Positions 7,715 through 15,637 of a stretch of 47,992 nt of DNA are shown in pieces. Position 1 is the first letter of the stretch, and each line of letters begins with the position of its first letter. Below the pieces are notes generated by a model. It made no database searches, was not told the origin of the DNA, and saw nothing but the letters and a program-made list of their open reading frames with translations. A program made the translations under genes and the position numbers. The stretch comes from RGUW01 sp040399325 (GTDB lineage Bacteria; Cyanobacteriota; Cyanobacteriia; PCC-6307; Cyanobiaceae), in NCBI GenBank assembly GCA_040399325.1, contig JBBASJ010000012.1:1-47992 (forward strand), given 5' to 3'.

Positions 7715-9394
7715 ATGGATGTCACCAGCCTCAAGGCGGTGCTGGCAGAGCTGCGTCCATGGTTGTTGCCCTCCCGCTTTGAGAAGGCCCAGCAGGGAAG
7801 CCCGCAGGCCCTGCAGCTGGGTCTGCGCAGTCTCGATGGGGTGCGCTGGCTTGAGCTCAGCTGGCTGGCCGAGGCGCCCAGGCTCCATGGGATTGCGCCG
7901 CCGCCGCGCCAGGGCGATGGCAGCACCCTGGCGCGGCAGTTGCAGCACGGCCTGCGCGGGCTGGCCCTGGTGGACCTGGTGCAGAGCGGCTGGGAGCGGG
8001 TGGTTGAACTCGGCTTTGCCCGCCGCCCCTCGGAGCCGGTGGAGCGCTGGTTGGTGCTCGAGCTGATGGGGCGCCACAGCAACCTGTTTCTGCTCGATGA
8101 AGCGCGCCAGGTCGTGGCGCTGGCGCGCCAGGTGCGCCAGCAGCACTCGCGCCTGCGACCGATCGCCACCGGAGACCCCTACCAGTGCCCGCCGCCTCTG
8201 CAGGGCGAGCCCCCCTCGCGCGACGCGTCGCTGGCCCAGTGGCAGGGCCGCCTGTTGCTGCAGGATCTCCCCCTGCGCGAGGCACTGCTGCGCAGCTACC
8301 AGGGTGTCAGCCCCGCCCTGGTGATGCAGCTGGTCGAACCGCATCTGCGCGAAGCACCGGTCGCCAGCCTCACGGTTGACCAGTGGCAGCGGTTGCATGG
8401 GCGCTGGTCAGCCTGGCTCGGGGCCCTGCAGCACCACCACTTTGCCTTTGCCAGCAAGGGCGATGGCTATGCCTGCTGGACCGATGCGCAGGCCCCTGCA
8501 GAGAACGCCGGTTGCAGCGTCAACACAGGCCTGGCCACCTATTACGGCGACCGGCTTCAGCGCCGCCAGCATCTGAGGGTTCAGCAGCAGTGGCAGCAGC
8601 GCCTCGCGCTGCTGCGTCACAAGGAGCAGCAGCAGCTCGAGGTCCAGCAGGCGCTGCTGCACAGCAGCGACCAGGCCGACGACCTGCAGCGCCAGGCCGA
8701 TGCCCTGCTCTGTGAAGCCCATCGCGATCCGCTGGCGGCGTCGGAAGCTCAGAAGCTCTACCGCAGGGCCAAACGCCTGCGGCGTTCGGTGACTGCGGTG
8801 CAGGCCCGCATCGACCTGCATCAGCAACGCCTCGTATGGCTTGAGGCCAGCCTGACCTACCTCGACCAGGCCGACACCGAGGCGGTGCTGACGCCACTGG
8901 TTCTCGACCTGGCGGCTGCCCTCGACGCCGGTGCGGCCGGTGACGGCAGGCGCCGGGGACAGAGGCGGGGCGCCAGCCAGCCCGAGGGTGTTCCCCAGCC
9001 CCTCGAACTGCGCTCACCTGGGGGCCTGCGCCTGCAGGTCGGCCGTAACCACCGGCAGAACGCCTGGATCAGCCTGCGCCAGGCCCGCCGCGGCGACCTC
9101 TGGTTCCATGCCCAGGAGTGTCCGGGCAGTCACGTGGTCCTCAAGGCCTCGGAAGGACCATGGGGCGATGCCGATCTGGCCGCCGCCGCCGATCTGGCGG
9201 CCTACTTCAGCCGTGCCCGCGGCAACGGGCGCGTCGCGGTCGTGATGGTGCCCACCGACGACCTGCAGCGCATTCCTGGGGCGGCGCCCGGCACGGTGCG
9301 CCATCGCGGTGGCACCGTGCTCTGGGCCGTTCCGGCCCAGGCGGCCGCGTTGCTGGCTTCTGCCCCTACCCTGCCGGGGGAGGCCATTCCATGA
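7715..9394 (+). CDS. NFACT-family ribosome quality control protein (Rqc2/RqcH-like)
   Basis: The 559-residue product belongs to the NFACT (Rqc2/FbpA/RqcH) family. Bacterial members bind obstructed large ribosomal subunits and add alanine tails to stalled peptides. The N-terminal NFACT-N domain covers roughly residues 1-250 (with ERWLVLELMGRHSNLFLLD). A coiled-coil middle rich in Q, L and R runs from about 285 to 400. The C-terminal NFACT-R domain shows VGRNHRQNAWISLRQARRGD, DLWFHAQECPGSHVVLKAS and GGTVLWAVP. ATG 7715 starts at MDVTSLKAVLAEL; upstream sequence in the frame is antisense to gmk. The TGA overlaps the tatC ATG (ATGA), so the two are probably translationally coupled. Whether the cyanobacterial member acts in alanine tailing is inferred from the family. 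Confidence 0.9.
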   Translation: MDVTSLKAVLAELRPWLLPSRFEKAQQGSPQALQLGLRSLDGVRWLELSWLAEAPRLHGIAPPPRQGDGSTLARQLQHGLRGLALVDLVQSGWERVVELGFARRPSEPVERWLVLELMGRHSNLFLLDEARQVVALARQVRQQHSRLRPIATGDPYQCPPPLQGEPPSRDASLAQWQGRLLLQDLPLREALLRSYQGVSPALVMQLVEPHLREAPVASLTVDQWQRLHGRWSAWLGALQHHHFAFASKGDGYACWTDAQAPAENAGCSVNTGLATYYGDRLQRRQHLRVQQQWQQRLALLRHKEQQQLEVQQALLHSSDQADDLQRQADALLCEAHRDPLAASEAQKLYRRAKRLRRSVTAVQARIDLHQQRLVWLEASLTYLDQADTEAVLTPLVLDLAAALDAGAAGDGRRRGQRRGASQPEGVPQPLELRSPGGLRLQVGRNHRQNAWISLRQARRGDLWFHAQECPGSHVVLKASEGPWGDADLAAAADLAAYFSRARGNGRVAVVMVPTDDLQRIPGAAPGTVRHRGGTVLWAVPAQAAALLASAPTLPGEAIP

Positions 9395-10218
9395 GCGACA
9401 GCGACAGCGTGCCAAGCGGTTCATCAGCAGGCACCAGCAGCGGCACCGCCACCGGGTCGGAGCCCCCGCCGCCGATTCGGGTGGCGCCCCGGCTCGATGA
9501 GTGCCCTGGCGAGGTGGAGATGAGCCTGGTCGACCACCTCGAAGAGCTGCGGCGTCGCATTCTGCGCAGCCTGGTGGCTGTGGTGGTGGCCGCTGCGGGC
9601 TGCCTGCTGCTGGTGCGCCCCCTGGTGCGGCTGCTGGAGATGCCGGCCCATGGCATCCGCTTTCTGCAGCTGGCCCCGGGCGAGTTTCTGCTGGTCTCGC
9701 TCAAGGTGGCGGGCTATGCGGGACTCACCCTGGCCCTGCCCTACGTGTTGTACGAAGTGCTGGCGTTTGTGCTGCCCGGTCTCACCCGCCGCGAGCGCCG
9801 GCTGGTGGCCCCGGCCGTGGCCGGTTCGGCGGTGCTGTTTGCCGCGGGTCTGGCCTTTGCCTGGTGGGCTCTGGTGCCGGCTGCCCTGCAGTTTCTGGTG
9901 AGCTACGGCGCCGATGTGGTCGAACCGGCCTGGTCGATCGAGCGCTACCTCGATTTTGTGCTGCTGCTGATGCTCGCCACCGCTCTGGCGTTTCAGTTGC
10001 CGGTGCTGCAGCTGCTGCTTGGAGCCCTTGGCCTGGTCCGCTGGCGCACCATGCTGGGCGCCTGGCGCTGGGTGGTGCTGGTGGCGGCCGTGGCCGGTGC
10101 GGTGCTCACCCCGTCGACCGACCCGCTCACCATGCTGCTGCTGAGCGGGGCCATCACCGCGCTGTTCCTGATCGGTGTGGCCCTGGTGGCCCTCACCGAG
10201 GGCCTGCGCCCCGCCTAG
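9391..10218 (+). CDS. tatC: Twin-arginine translocase subunit TatC
   Basis: TatC is the membrane receptor that recognises twin-arginine signal peptides and with TatA/B exports folded proteins across the plasma and thylakoid membranes. The 275-residue protein has the hallmark MSLVDHLEELRRRILRSLV at about residues 46-64. Conserved FVLPGLTRRERR sits in the middle, and six hydrophobic segments end in LFLIGVALVAL. A hydrophilic Ser/Gly/Pro-rich tail of about 45 residues precedes the conserved part, longer than usual. ATG 9391 overlaps the upstream stop. A likely substrate, the Rieske protein PetC, is encoded 1.9 kb downstream, and another candidate is the solute-binding lipoprotein at 39492. Confidence 0.96.
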   Translation: MSDSDSVPSGSSAGTSSGTATGSEPPPPIRVAPRLDECPGEVEMSLVDHLEELRRRILRSLVAVVVAAAGCLLLVRPLVRLLEMPAHGIRFLQLAPGEFLLVSLKVAGYAGLTLALPYVLYEVLAFVLPGLTRRERRLVAPAVAGSAVLFAAGLAFAWWALVPAALQFLVSYGADVVEPAWSIERYLDFVLLLMLATALAFQLPVLQLLLGALGLVRWRTMLGAWRWVVLVAAVAGAVLTPSTDPLTMLLLSGAITALFLIGVALVALTEGLRPA

Positions 10219-10538
10219 AGCACAAATTCGCTGCTGCGGCCGGCGGGCAGCTCGAGCGCCAGCGACAGGGCCTTGCCAAGCCGCGGCCGATCGGGGCAGC
10301 TGCTGAGCCATTGGCGCACGGTCTCAGCGGCACCAAGGCTGTTGAGCACCAGCACCAGTTCGCCGATGTGACGTTCGTAGTCAGCGGCGCTCAAAGGGAA
10401 GGACTGCTGCTCCTGATAGGCCCACATCACCTGCAGGTAGACCCGGCCCCGTCGCTGCACCAGCTGCAGGTCATAGGAGGCCTGCCAGCGCTGCTGCAGC
10501 AGGGCGATCACCTCGCTGGCGCTCAAAGGGGCATCCAT
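10215..10538 (-). CDS. DUF3067 family protein
   Basis: This 107-residue protein matches a cyanobacterial/plastid family of unknown function (DUF3067). The family core is visible as QLVQRRGRVYLQVMWAYQEQ followed by SFPLSAADYERHIGELVLVL. There is no signal peptide or membrane segment, so it is probably soluble. I chose ATG 10538 (MDAPLSASEV) because the family starts there; the open frame extends to 10643 with non-conserved sequence. Its TAG overlaps the tatC TAG in the palindrome CTAG, a four-base convergent overlap. I recall the order tatC-DUF3067-petC as common in related picocyanobacteria, which hints at a role near the b6f complex or protein translocation; that is a guess. Confidence 0.82.
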   Translation of the reverse strand: MDAPLSASEVIALLQQRWQASYDLQLVQRRGRVYLQVMWAYQEQQSFPLSAADYERHIGELVLVLNSLGAAETVRQWLSSCPDRPRLGKALSLALELPAGRSSEFVL

Positions 10539-10643
10539 GGGCCAGAGGGGCAGGGCCTTAGCCCCACACCCTCGCATGCTTTGCGCTGCGGCTTGAAACC
10601 ATTGGCGCGGCGGCGTTTTGATCCCTGAGCCAGCCGCCGACAC

Positions 10644-11873
10644 TCAGCCAGCCGCAACTCCCTCGGTGATGGCACGCAGGTGTCGAATCGACAGGTTGTG
10701 GCCGGTGTAGACGGCTTGAAGCACCCCTTCGGCGTAGAGGCCGAAGCCGCTGTAGGTCTGGCCAAGGCCACTGGCATGGTTCACGTATCCGAAACTCAGC
10801 TGGGCTGAGGAAACGCCCTCGAGGTTGATGCGGTCAAAACCATCGATCGCCTCGATGATGTCGACCTGATCGGCACTGCCGCTTCCGCCGGTGCCATCGG
10901 TCCTGATGATGGTGGTGTCGACAAAGCCGTCAACCGAGGACCTGAAGGTATTCAGGCCGGTGCCGCCCGCTAGCCGATCGCTGCCGCGACCCCCGGTGAG
11001 CACGTCGTCGCCGTCATCACCCCAGAGCTCATCGTTGCCGCCAAGACCGAACAGTTGATCAGCACCTCGGGCCCCGTAAATCACCTCATCAAGCGCGCTT
11101 CCCTTGAGCAGATCGTCATTGTTTCCTCCAGCCAGGGCCAGACCGGGAATGCCGCTGGCAATGCCGATGCCAGTGGGCGAAAAACCAAACTGAAAGAAGT
11201 TGTTGGTAATGTTATCTCTGAATTGATTGTAGTTGCGGCGATTACCGTCGCCATAACCCGGATAAATCGTGAAATCTTCGCTCAGTGTTTTGACCTCCTT
11301 GGTCCAGCCCGCTGGCAGAACTGCGGCATTGAAGGCAGCCAAGGGGTCTGCGGCGTAGGCGGTATCGATGGAACCCAGAATGAACTGGTTGCCGATTGAA
11401 TCCGTCGCAAAGTAATGCTGAATGGGATTGCCGCTCTCGTCTTTGGCTTTGAAGGTCTGCGGTTGGTTCTTGTCGTTGACAACCACCTGGAGGTGGCCGG
11501 GCAGGGCAGGGCCCAGCAGGGCTGCTGAATAGCGGGTAATGCCTGGCTGGTAATCCTCCGGGTTGAAAGGATTGATCGCCATGTAGTTGAAAGTGTTGTA
11601 CAGCCAGGTGTAACCCGACTGATCGGTGATATAGGTGTAATTCCCGTCTGCTTGCAGAGGACTGCTTTCAAAGGGCCCCGTGAACAGTGGAGTCCTCAGG
11701 CCTGTGTTCAAGGTGAAACCGGCATCCGGGGTGTAGCTGTCGAATGCGGAATCCGGTAGGGGGTTGTAGTTCTCGGGATAGGGCTCGAAGCCTAAGTTGA
11801 TGTAAACACCAATGCGTCCGTAGCCGGCTGCATTGAGGCCGTTGAGGTCGAGGATCTCAGTCGTTCCTGCCAC
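10644..11873 (-). CDS. RTX (hemolysin-type calcium-binding repeat) protein
   Basis: The 409-residue product has RTX nonapeptide repeats at about residues 248-312, including GARGADQLFGLGGNDELWG, DDGDDVLTGGRGSDRLAGG. These bind calcium and mark proteins exported by type I secretion. There is no N-terminal signal peptide, as expected for that route. The C-terminal 90 residues (ADQVDIIEAIDGFDRINLEG then a beta-rich tail) resemble the usual RTX end domain. Residues 1-245 are rich in Y, N, G and P and I do not recognise them. They could be an adhesin, enzyme or S-layer-like domain. No secretion genes are nearby. The middle of the gene looks less GC-rich than its neighbours, suggesting acquisition. 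It lies between the DUF3067 gene and petC, interrupting a run of core genes. Confidence 0.8.
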   Translation of the reverse strand: MAGTTEILDLNGLNAAGYGRIGVYINLGFEPYPENYNPLPDSAFDSYTPDAGFTLNTGLRTPLFTGPFESSPLQADGNYTYITDQSGYTWLYNTFNYMAINPFNPEDYQPGITRYSAALLGPALPGHLQVVVNDKNQPQTFKAKDESGNPIQHYFATDSIGNQFILGSIDTAYAADPLAAFNAAVLPAGWTKEVKTLSEDFTIYPGYGDGNRRNYNQFRDNITNNFFQFGFSPTGIGIASGIPGLALAGGNNDDLLKGSALDEVIYGARGADQLFGLGGNDELWGDDGDDVLTGGRGSDRLAGGTGLNTFRSSVDGFVDTTIIRTDGTGGSGSADQVDIIEAIDGFDRINLEGVSSAQLSFGYVNHASGLGQTYSGFGLYAEGVLQAVYTGHNLSIRHLRAITEGVAAG

Positions 11874-12048
11874 GGACGCTCAAAAGGAAAAGCTACGTGT
11901 GGTGTCTGCGGCCTGCCACTTGGCCGCAGCTGCGACTGTTGCGCCGGTTTGAACCCCCGGCGCCACCCGTTCTGGTTCCTCAAGTTTCAGAACCTTGCAG
12001 GTCAGGGCCCGCCCGTGGGCACAGAGGCCCGGCCGGGGCAAGGCAAGT

Positions 12049-12054
12049 TCTAAT
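12049..12054 (+). promoter_or_regulatory. Possible -10 element for the petC-petA operon
   Basis: TCTAAT matches TATAAT at five of six positions and lies 36 bp before the petC ATG in a 217-bp gap, the largest in this part. I see no convincing -35 element at the right distance, so this is tentative. Confidence 0.3.
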
Positions 12055-12090
12055 GTGGCCCGACGTTGCGCCGGCTTCCGGACTGCCCGC

Positions 12091-12639
12091 ATGACCCAGA
12101 TTCCAGCAGCCTCCTCGGCCGGCGATGTGCCCGGGATGGGCCGTCGGCAGTTCATGAATCTGCTGACCTTCGGGTCGGTCACCGGTGTGGCCCTCGGGGC
12201 CCTGTACCCGGTGGTCAACTACTTCATTCCGCCCCGGGCCGCCGGCAGTGGTGGCGGCACCACCGCCAAGGACGAGCTCGGCAACAGCGTCACCGCGAGC
12301 GGCTGGCTCGCCACCCACAAGGAGGGCGACCGCAGCCTGGTTCAAGGTCTCAAGGGTGATCCCACCTATCTGATCGTCGAGGGCAGTGATGCCATCGGCA
12401 GCTATGGCATCAACGCGATCTGCACGCACCTGGGCTGTGTGGTGCCCTGGAACAGCGGCCAGAACAAGTTCATGTGCCCGTGCCACGGCTCCCAGTACGA
12501 CGCCACCGGCAAGGTGGTGCGCGGCCCGGCACCCCTGTCTCTGGCCCTGGCGCACGTGTCGGTCGAAAACGACAACGTGTTTCTCAGCCAGTGGAGCGAG
12601 ACCGACTTCCGCACCGGTGACAAGCCCTGGTGGGCCTGA
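12091..12639 (+). CDS. petC: Cytochrome b6f Rieske iron-sulfur subunit (PetC)
   Basis: PetC carries the [2Fe-2S] cluster that takes electrons from plastoquinol and passes them to cytochrome f. The 182-residue protein has a twin-arginine motif GRRQFMNLLTFGSVTG at about residue 17, which doubles as membrane anchor. A Gly-rich hinge AGSGGGTTAKDE follows. The two cluster loops are CTHLGC and CPCHGSQYD, with the two Cys/His pairs and the disulfide cysteines all present. It ends with the characteristic KPWWA. ATG 12091 begins MTQIPAASS. It is followed 32 bp later by petA, forming the petCA operon. A tatC gene lies upstream, fitting Tat-dependent insertion. Confidence 0.98.
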   Translation: MTQIPAASSAGDVPGMGRRQFMNLLTFGSVTGVALGALYPVVNYFIPPRAAGSGGGTTAKDELGNSVTASGWLATHKEGDRSLVQGLKGDPTYLIVEGSDAIGSYGINAICTHLGCVVPWNSGQNKFMCPCHGSQYDATGKVVRGPAPLSLALAHVSVENDNVFLSQWSETDFRTGDKPWWA

Positions 12640-12671
12640 TCTCGTCTTTTGTAACCACCATCAGCCCTGCC

Positions 12672-13619
12672 ATGCGCCGTCTTCTTTCCTCCCTCTCCGG
12701 TTCCCTGTTGGGCCTGAGCCTGGTCTGCACCGTCTTGTTCAGTGCCGTGAGCCCCAGCTGGGCCTACCCCTTCTGGGCGCAGCAGAATTACGCCAGCCCG
12801 CGGGAGGCCACCGGCAAGATCGTCTGTGCCAACTGCCACCTGGCCAAAAAGCCCACCCGTGTTGAGGTGCCCCAGGCCGTGATGCCCGACACCGTCTTCA
12901 GGGCCGTCGTGGAGATCCCCTACGACACCTCGGTGCAGCAGGTCTCAGGAGACGGCAGCCCAACCGGTCTCAACGTGGGTGCCGTGATCATGCTTCCGGA
13001 CGGTTTCACCCTGGCCCCCCAGGACCGCATGAGTGACGAGCTCAAGGAAGAGACCGCCGGCATCTATTACACCCAGTACTCCGACGACCTGCCCAACACC
13101 TACATCGTCGGTCCGCTGCCTGGCGATCAGCACCAGGAGATCGTCTTCCCGATCCTCGCGCCCGATCCCGCCACCGACAGCGCCATCCACTTCGGCAAAT
13201 ACAGCATTCATGTGGGCGGCAACCGCGGCCGCGGCCAGGTTTACCCCACCGGTGAAAAGAGCAACAACACCGTCTACACCTCCCCTGCTTCCGGCACCAT
13301 TGCCTCGATCACCCCGGCCGACAACGGCGCCCAGGTGGTGGCGATCAAGACCGCAGAGGGTGGCAGCGTCAATGAAACCGTTCCCGCCGGTCCCACCCTG
13401 CTGGTGGCCGTCGGCGACAGCGTCGAGGCCGGTACGGCTCTGACCAACGATCCCAATGTGGGTGGTTTCGGCCAGATCGACACCGAGATCGTGCTGCAGA
13501 GCCCGGTTCGCATCATCGGCCTGCTGGCATTCTTCGGTGCCGTCGCCCTGGCCCAGATCATGCTGGTGCTCAAGAAGCGTCAGGTTGAGAAGGTGCAGGC
13601 GGCCGAGGGCCTGATCTGA
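12672..13619 (+). CDS. petA: Cytochrome f (PetA)
   Basis: PetA is the c-type cytochrome of the b6f complex and delivers electrons to plastocyanin or cytochrome c6 in the thylakoid lumen. The 315-residue precursor has a signal peptide (LSLVCTVLFSAVSPSWA) processed before YPFWAQQNY, so the mature N-terminal Tyr can be the axial heme ligand. The heme-binding CANCH follows near residue 55. A C-terminal membrane helix (IIGLLAFFGAVALAQIMLVL) ends in a stromal basic tail KKRQVEKVQ. The ATG at 12672 gives the usual length; an in-frame start at 12630 would overlap petC. lgt begins 17 bp after the stop. Confidence 0.98.
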   Translation: MRRLLSSLSGSLLGLSLVCTVLFSAVSPSWAYPFWAQQNYASPREATGKIVCANCHLAKKPTRVEVPQAVMPDTVFRAVVEIPYDTSVQQVSGDGSPTGLNVGAVIMLPDGFTLAPQDRMSDELKEETAGIYYTQYSDDLPNTYIVGPLPGDQHQEIVFPILAPDPATDSAIHFGKYSIHVGGNRGRGQVYPTGEKSNNTVYTSPASGTIASITPADNGAQVVAIKTAEGGSVNETVPAGPTLLVAVGDSVEAGTALTNDPNVGGFGQIDTEIVLQSPVRIIGLLAFFGAVALAQIMLVLKKRQVEKVQAAEGLI

Positions 13620-13636
13620 ACCCCTCTCGATTCACA

Positions 13637-14488
13637 TTGTTGGCGTCCTTCACATCACCGGGGCCCCTGCTGTTCCAGCTGGGCCCCTTTGCTGTGCGTT
13701 GGTATGGATTGTTGATCGCCACGGCGGTGCTGGTGGGCCTGGCCCTGGCCACGCGTCTCGGCCGTGCCCGGGGCATCGACCCAGGCCTGATCGCCGATCT
13801 GCTGCCCCTTCTGGTGCTGGGGGCCGTCGTCGGTGCCCGTCTCTACTACGTGCTGCTCGAGTGGCGTCAGTACAGCGCCGACTGGCCCTCGGCCCTGGCG
13901 GTGTGGCGCGGGGGTATTGCCATCCACGGCGCCCTGATCGGTGGCACCCTGACCACCGTGCTCTACTGCCGCTGGCGACGCCTGCGGTTCTGGCCCCTGC
14001 TCGATGTGCTGGTGCCGGCCGTGGCCCTGGGCCAGGCGATCGGCCGGTGGGGCAATTTCTTCAACAGCGAGGCCTTTGGTCTGCCCACCGACCTGCCCTG
14101 GAAACTGGCGATCCCGGCGGCCAACCGCCCGCCCGAATTTCTGGCCCAGCTCTACTTCCACCCCACGTTTCTGTATGAATCGCTCTGGAACCTTGGGGTC
14201 TGCGCCCTGCTGCTGCTGCTGTTCAGGGCTGCCAGCCGGGGTCGCATCCAGCTGCCTGCCGGAGCCATGAGCTGCATCTACCTGATGGCCTACAGCAGCG
14301 GCAGGGTGTGGATCGAGGGCCTCAGGCTCGATCCCCTCTGCCTGGTGGGGGTGCCGCCGTTCTGCAGCGGTGGGCTGCGCATGGCCCAGCTGATGAGCCT
14401 GGTTCTCATCGCCGTGGGCGCGCTGGGTCTGTGGTGGCTTTATGGACGTCGTCGCCCGCTGCCCGATCCCAGCGGAGTGGCGGCATGA
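13637..14488 (+). CDS. lgt: Prolipoprotein diacylglyceryl transferase
   Basis: Lgt transfers diacylglycerol from phosphatidylglycerol to the lipobox cysteine of prolipoproteins at the plasma membrane. The 283-residue protein has about seven membrane helices, the conserved GGIAIHGALIGG near residue 95, and the signature GRWGNFFNSEAFG near residue 135. FHPTFLYESLWNL and the C-terminal YSSGRVWIEGLRLDPL follow. The start appears to be TTG at 13637 (or the next TTG codon); no ATG or GTG fits before the first helix. Its stop overlaps the cobM ATG (ATGA). Lipoproteins in this window that could be substrates include those at 42259 and 39492. Confidence 0.95.
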   Translation: MLASFTSPGPLLFQLGPFAVRWYGLLIATAVLVGLALATRLGRARGIDPGLIADLLPLLVLGAVVGARLYYVLLEWRQYSADWPSALAVWRGGIAIHGALIGGTLTTVLYCRWRRLRFWPLLDVLVPAVALGQAIGRWGNFFNSEAFGLPTDLPWKLAIPAANRPPEFLAQLYFHPTFLYESLWNLGVCALLLLLFRAASRGRIQLPAGAMSCIYLMAYSSGRVWIEGLRLDPLCLVGVPPFCSGGLRMAQLMSLVLIAVGALGLWWLYGRRRPLPDPSGVAA

Positions 14489-15252
14489 GCGCCCTGCATC
14501 CGGTCTGGATCGTGGGGGCGGGCCCCGGGGCCCCTGACCTGCTCACCCTGCGAGCGGCACGGTTGGTGGAGCAGGCCGAGGTCCTGGTCTGGACCGACTC
14601 GTTGGTCAACCCCCAGATCGCGGCCATGGCTCCCCAGGCCTGCGAGCGCATTCGCACCAGCAGCCTCACCCTCGAGGAGGTGATGGCCGTGGTGCTCGAG
14701 CGGGCCCAGGCTGGCAAGCGGGTGGTGCGCCTGCACGACGGCGACCCCTGCCTCTATGGCGCTCTGGCCGAACAGATCGTGCGGCTGGCCGATGCCGGCC
14801 TGCCGGTGGAGGTCGTGCCCGGCCTGAGTGCTTACCAGGCGGCCGCCGCAGCCCTGCAGCAGGAGCTCACCATTCCCGGACTGGTTCAGACAATCGTGCT
14901 GAGCCGGGCGGGCGGCCGCACCGGCACTCCCGAGCGTGAATCGCTCGAGCGCCTGGCGGCTTTGCAGGCCTCCTTGTGCCTGTACCTCAGTGCCCGGCAT
15001 GTCGAGGAGGTGCAGGAGCAGCTGCTGCAGCACTACCCCCCTGAGACCCCGGTGGCCATCGGTTACCGCCTCAGCTGGCCCGACCAGTGGCTCAAGGTCG
15101 TGCCGCTCACCGAGATGGCCAGCACCAGTCGGGAGCAAGGGTTGATCAGGACCACGCTCTACGTGGTGAGCCCGGCCCTGGCGGCTTCGGCAGAGGCGCG
15201 TTCCAGGCTGTATTCGGCGGCTCACAATCACCTGTTTCGCGGCGGTGCTTAA
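14485..15252 (+). CDS. cobM: Precorrin-4 C11-methyltransferase
   Basis: CobM methylates C11 of the corrin precursor with S-adenosylmethionine, a step of cobalamin (pseudocobalamin in these organisms) synthesis. The 255-residue protein has the tetrapyrrole methylase fold: WIVGAGPGAPDLLTLRAARL at the start, RLHDGDPCLYGALAEQI near residue 87, EVVPGLSAYQAAAAALQQEL near 110 and PVAIGYRLSWPDQ near 190. The substitution pattern around SLVNP fits CobM rather than CobA, CobI or CobJ. ATG 14485 overlaps the lgt stop by four bases. cobT, another cobalamin gene, lies elsewhere in this window. I see no cobalamin riboswitch upstream. Confidence 0.93.
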   Translation: MSALHPVWIVGAGPGAPDLLTLRAARLVEQAEVLVWTDSLVNPQIAAMAPQACERIRTSSLTLEEVMAVVLERAQAGKRVVRLHDGDPCLYGALAEQIVRLADAGLPVEVVPGLSAYQAAAAALQQELTIPGLVQTIVLSRAGGRTGTPERESLERLAALQASLCLYLSARHVEEVQEQLLQHYPPETPVAIGYRLSWPDQWLKVVPLTEMASTSREQGLIRTTLYVVSPALAASAEARSRLYSAAHNHLFRGGA

Positions 15253-15282
15253 GGTTGAGCGCCCCTGACGCGTTGTCAGACC

Positions 15283-15633
15283 GTGCCCCTGCTCAAGCCC
15301 TGCCGCGCGTTGCTGCTCGGCGCCCTGGCCCTTACAGCACCAGTTCTGGGGTTCCCCCCGGCTGCCCAGGCTGGTCCCCAGCTCGCGGCCCTGACCAAGG
15401 CCGTCAATCCCTGCATCGCCCTCGGGCGGCCTGGTGCCTGCCCAGCTGGCGTCGCGGCGTTGCAGCAGCTTCGCCGTGCACCGGCCTATGCCAAGGCTGA
15501 TCGCTACTGCCAGGAGCAGGCCACCGAGTTTGGCCGGGTGCTGGCCCTGCTGCCCATGCAGGATGTGATTCCCCAGACCGTGCAGGCCAGCCTCGACGGG
15601 CTGGTGCAGGCCTGCAGCCCCTTCGGGCTCTAG
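15283..15633 (+). CDS. Small exported protein of unknown function
   Basis: I do not recognise a family name. The 116-residue product has a clear signal peptide of about 30 residues (ALLLGALALTAPVLGFPPAAQA), so it should be exported to the periplasm or lumen. The mature part is helical and has four cysteines (NPC, GAC, RYC, QAC) that could form two disulfides. It starts with GTG 15283, 30 bp after cobM on the same strand, and is convergent with mqo, with 4 bp between the stops. It is probably the last gene of the petC-petA-lgt-cobM run. Confidence 0.7.
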   Translation: MPLLKPCRALLLGALALTAPVLGFPPAAQAGPQLAALTKAVNPCIALGRPGACPAGVAALQQLRRAPAYAKADRYCQEQATEFGRVLALLPMQDVIPQTVQASLDGLVQACSPFGL

Positions 15634-15637
15634 GCCA

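Noticed and set aside
14400..14500. Cobalamin riboswitch before cobM, or likewise before cobT (41600-41700)
   Set aside because: Both genes start inside or at the stop of the preceding gene, leaving no room for a leader, and no B12-box-like sequence was seen.
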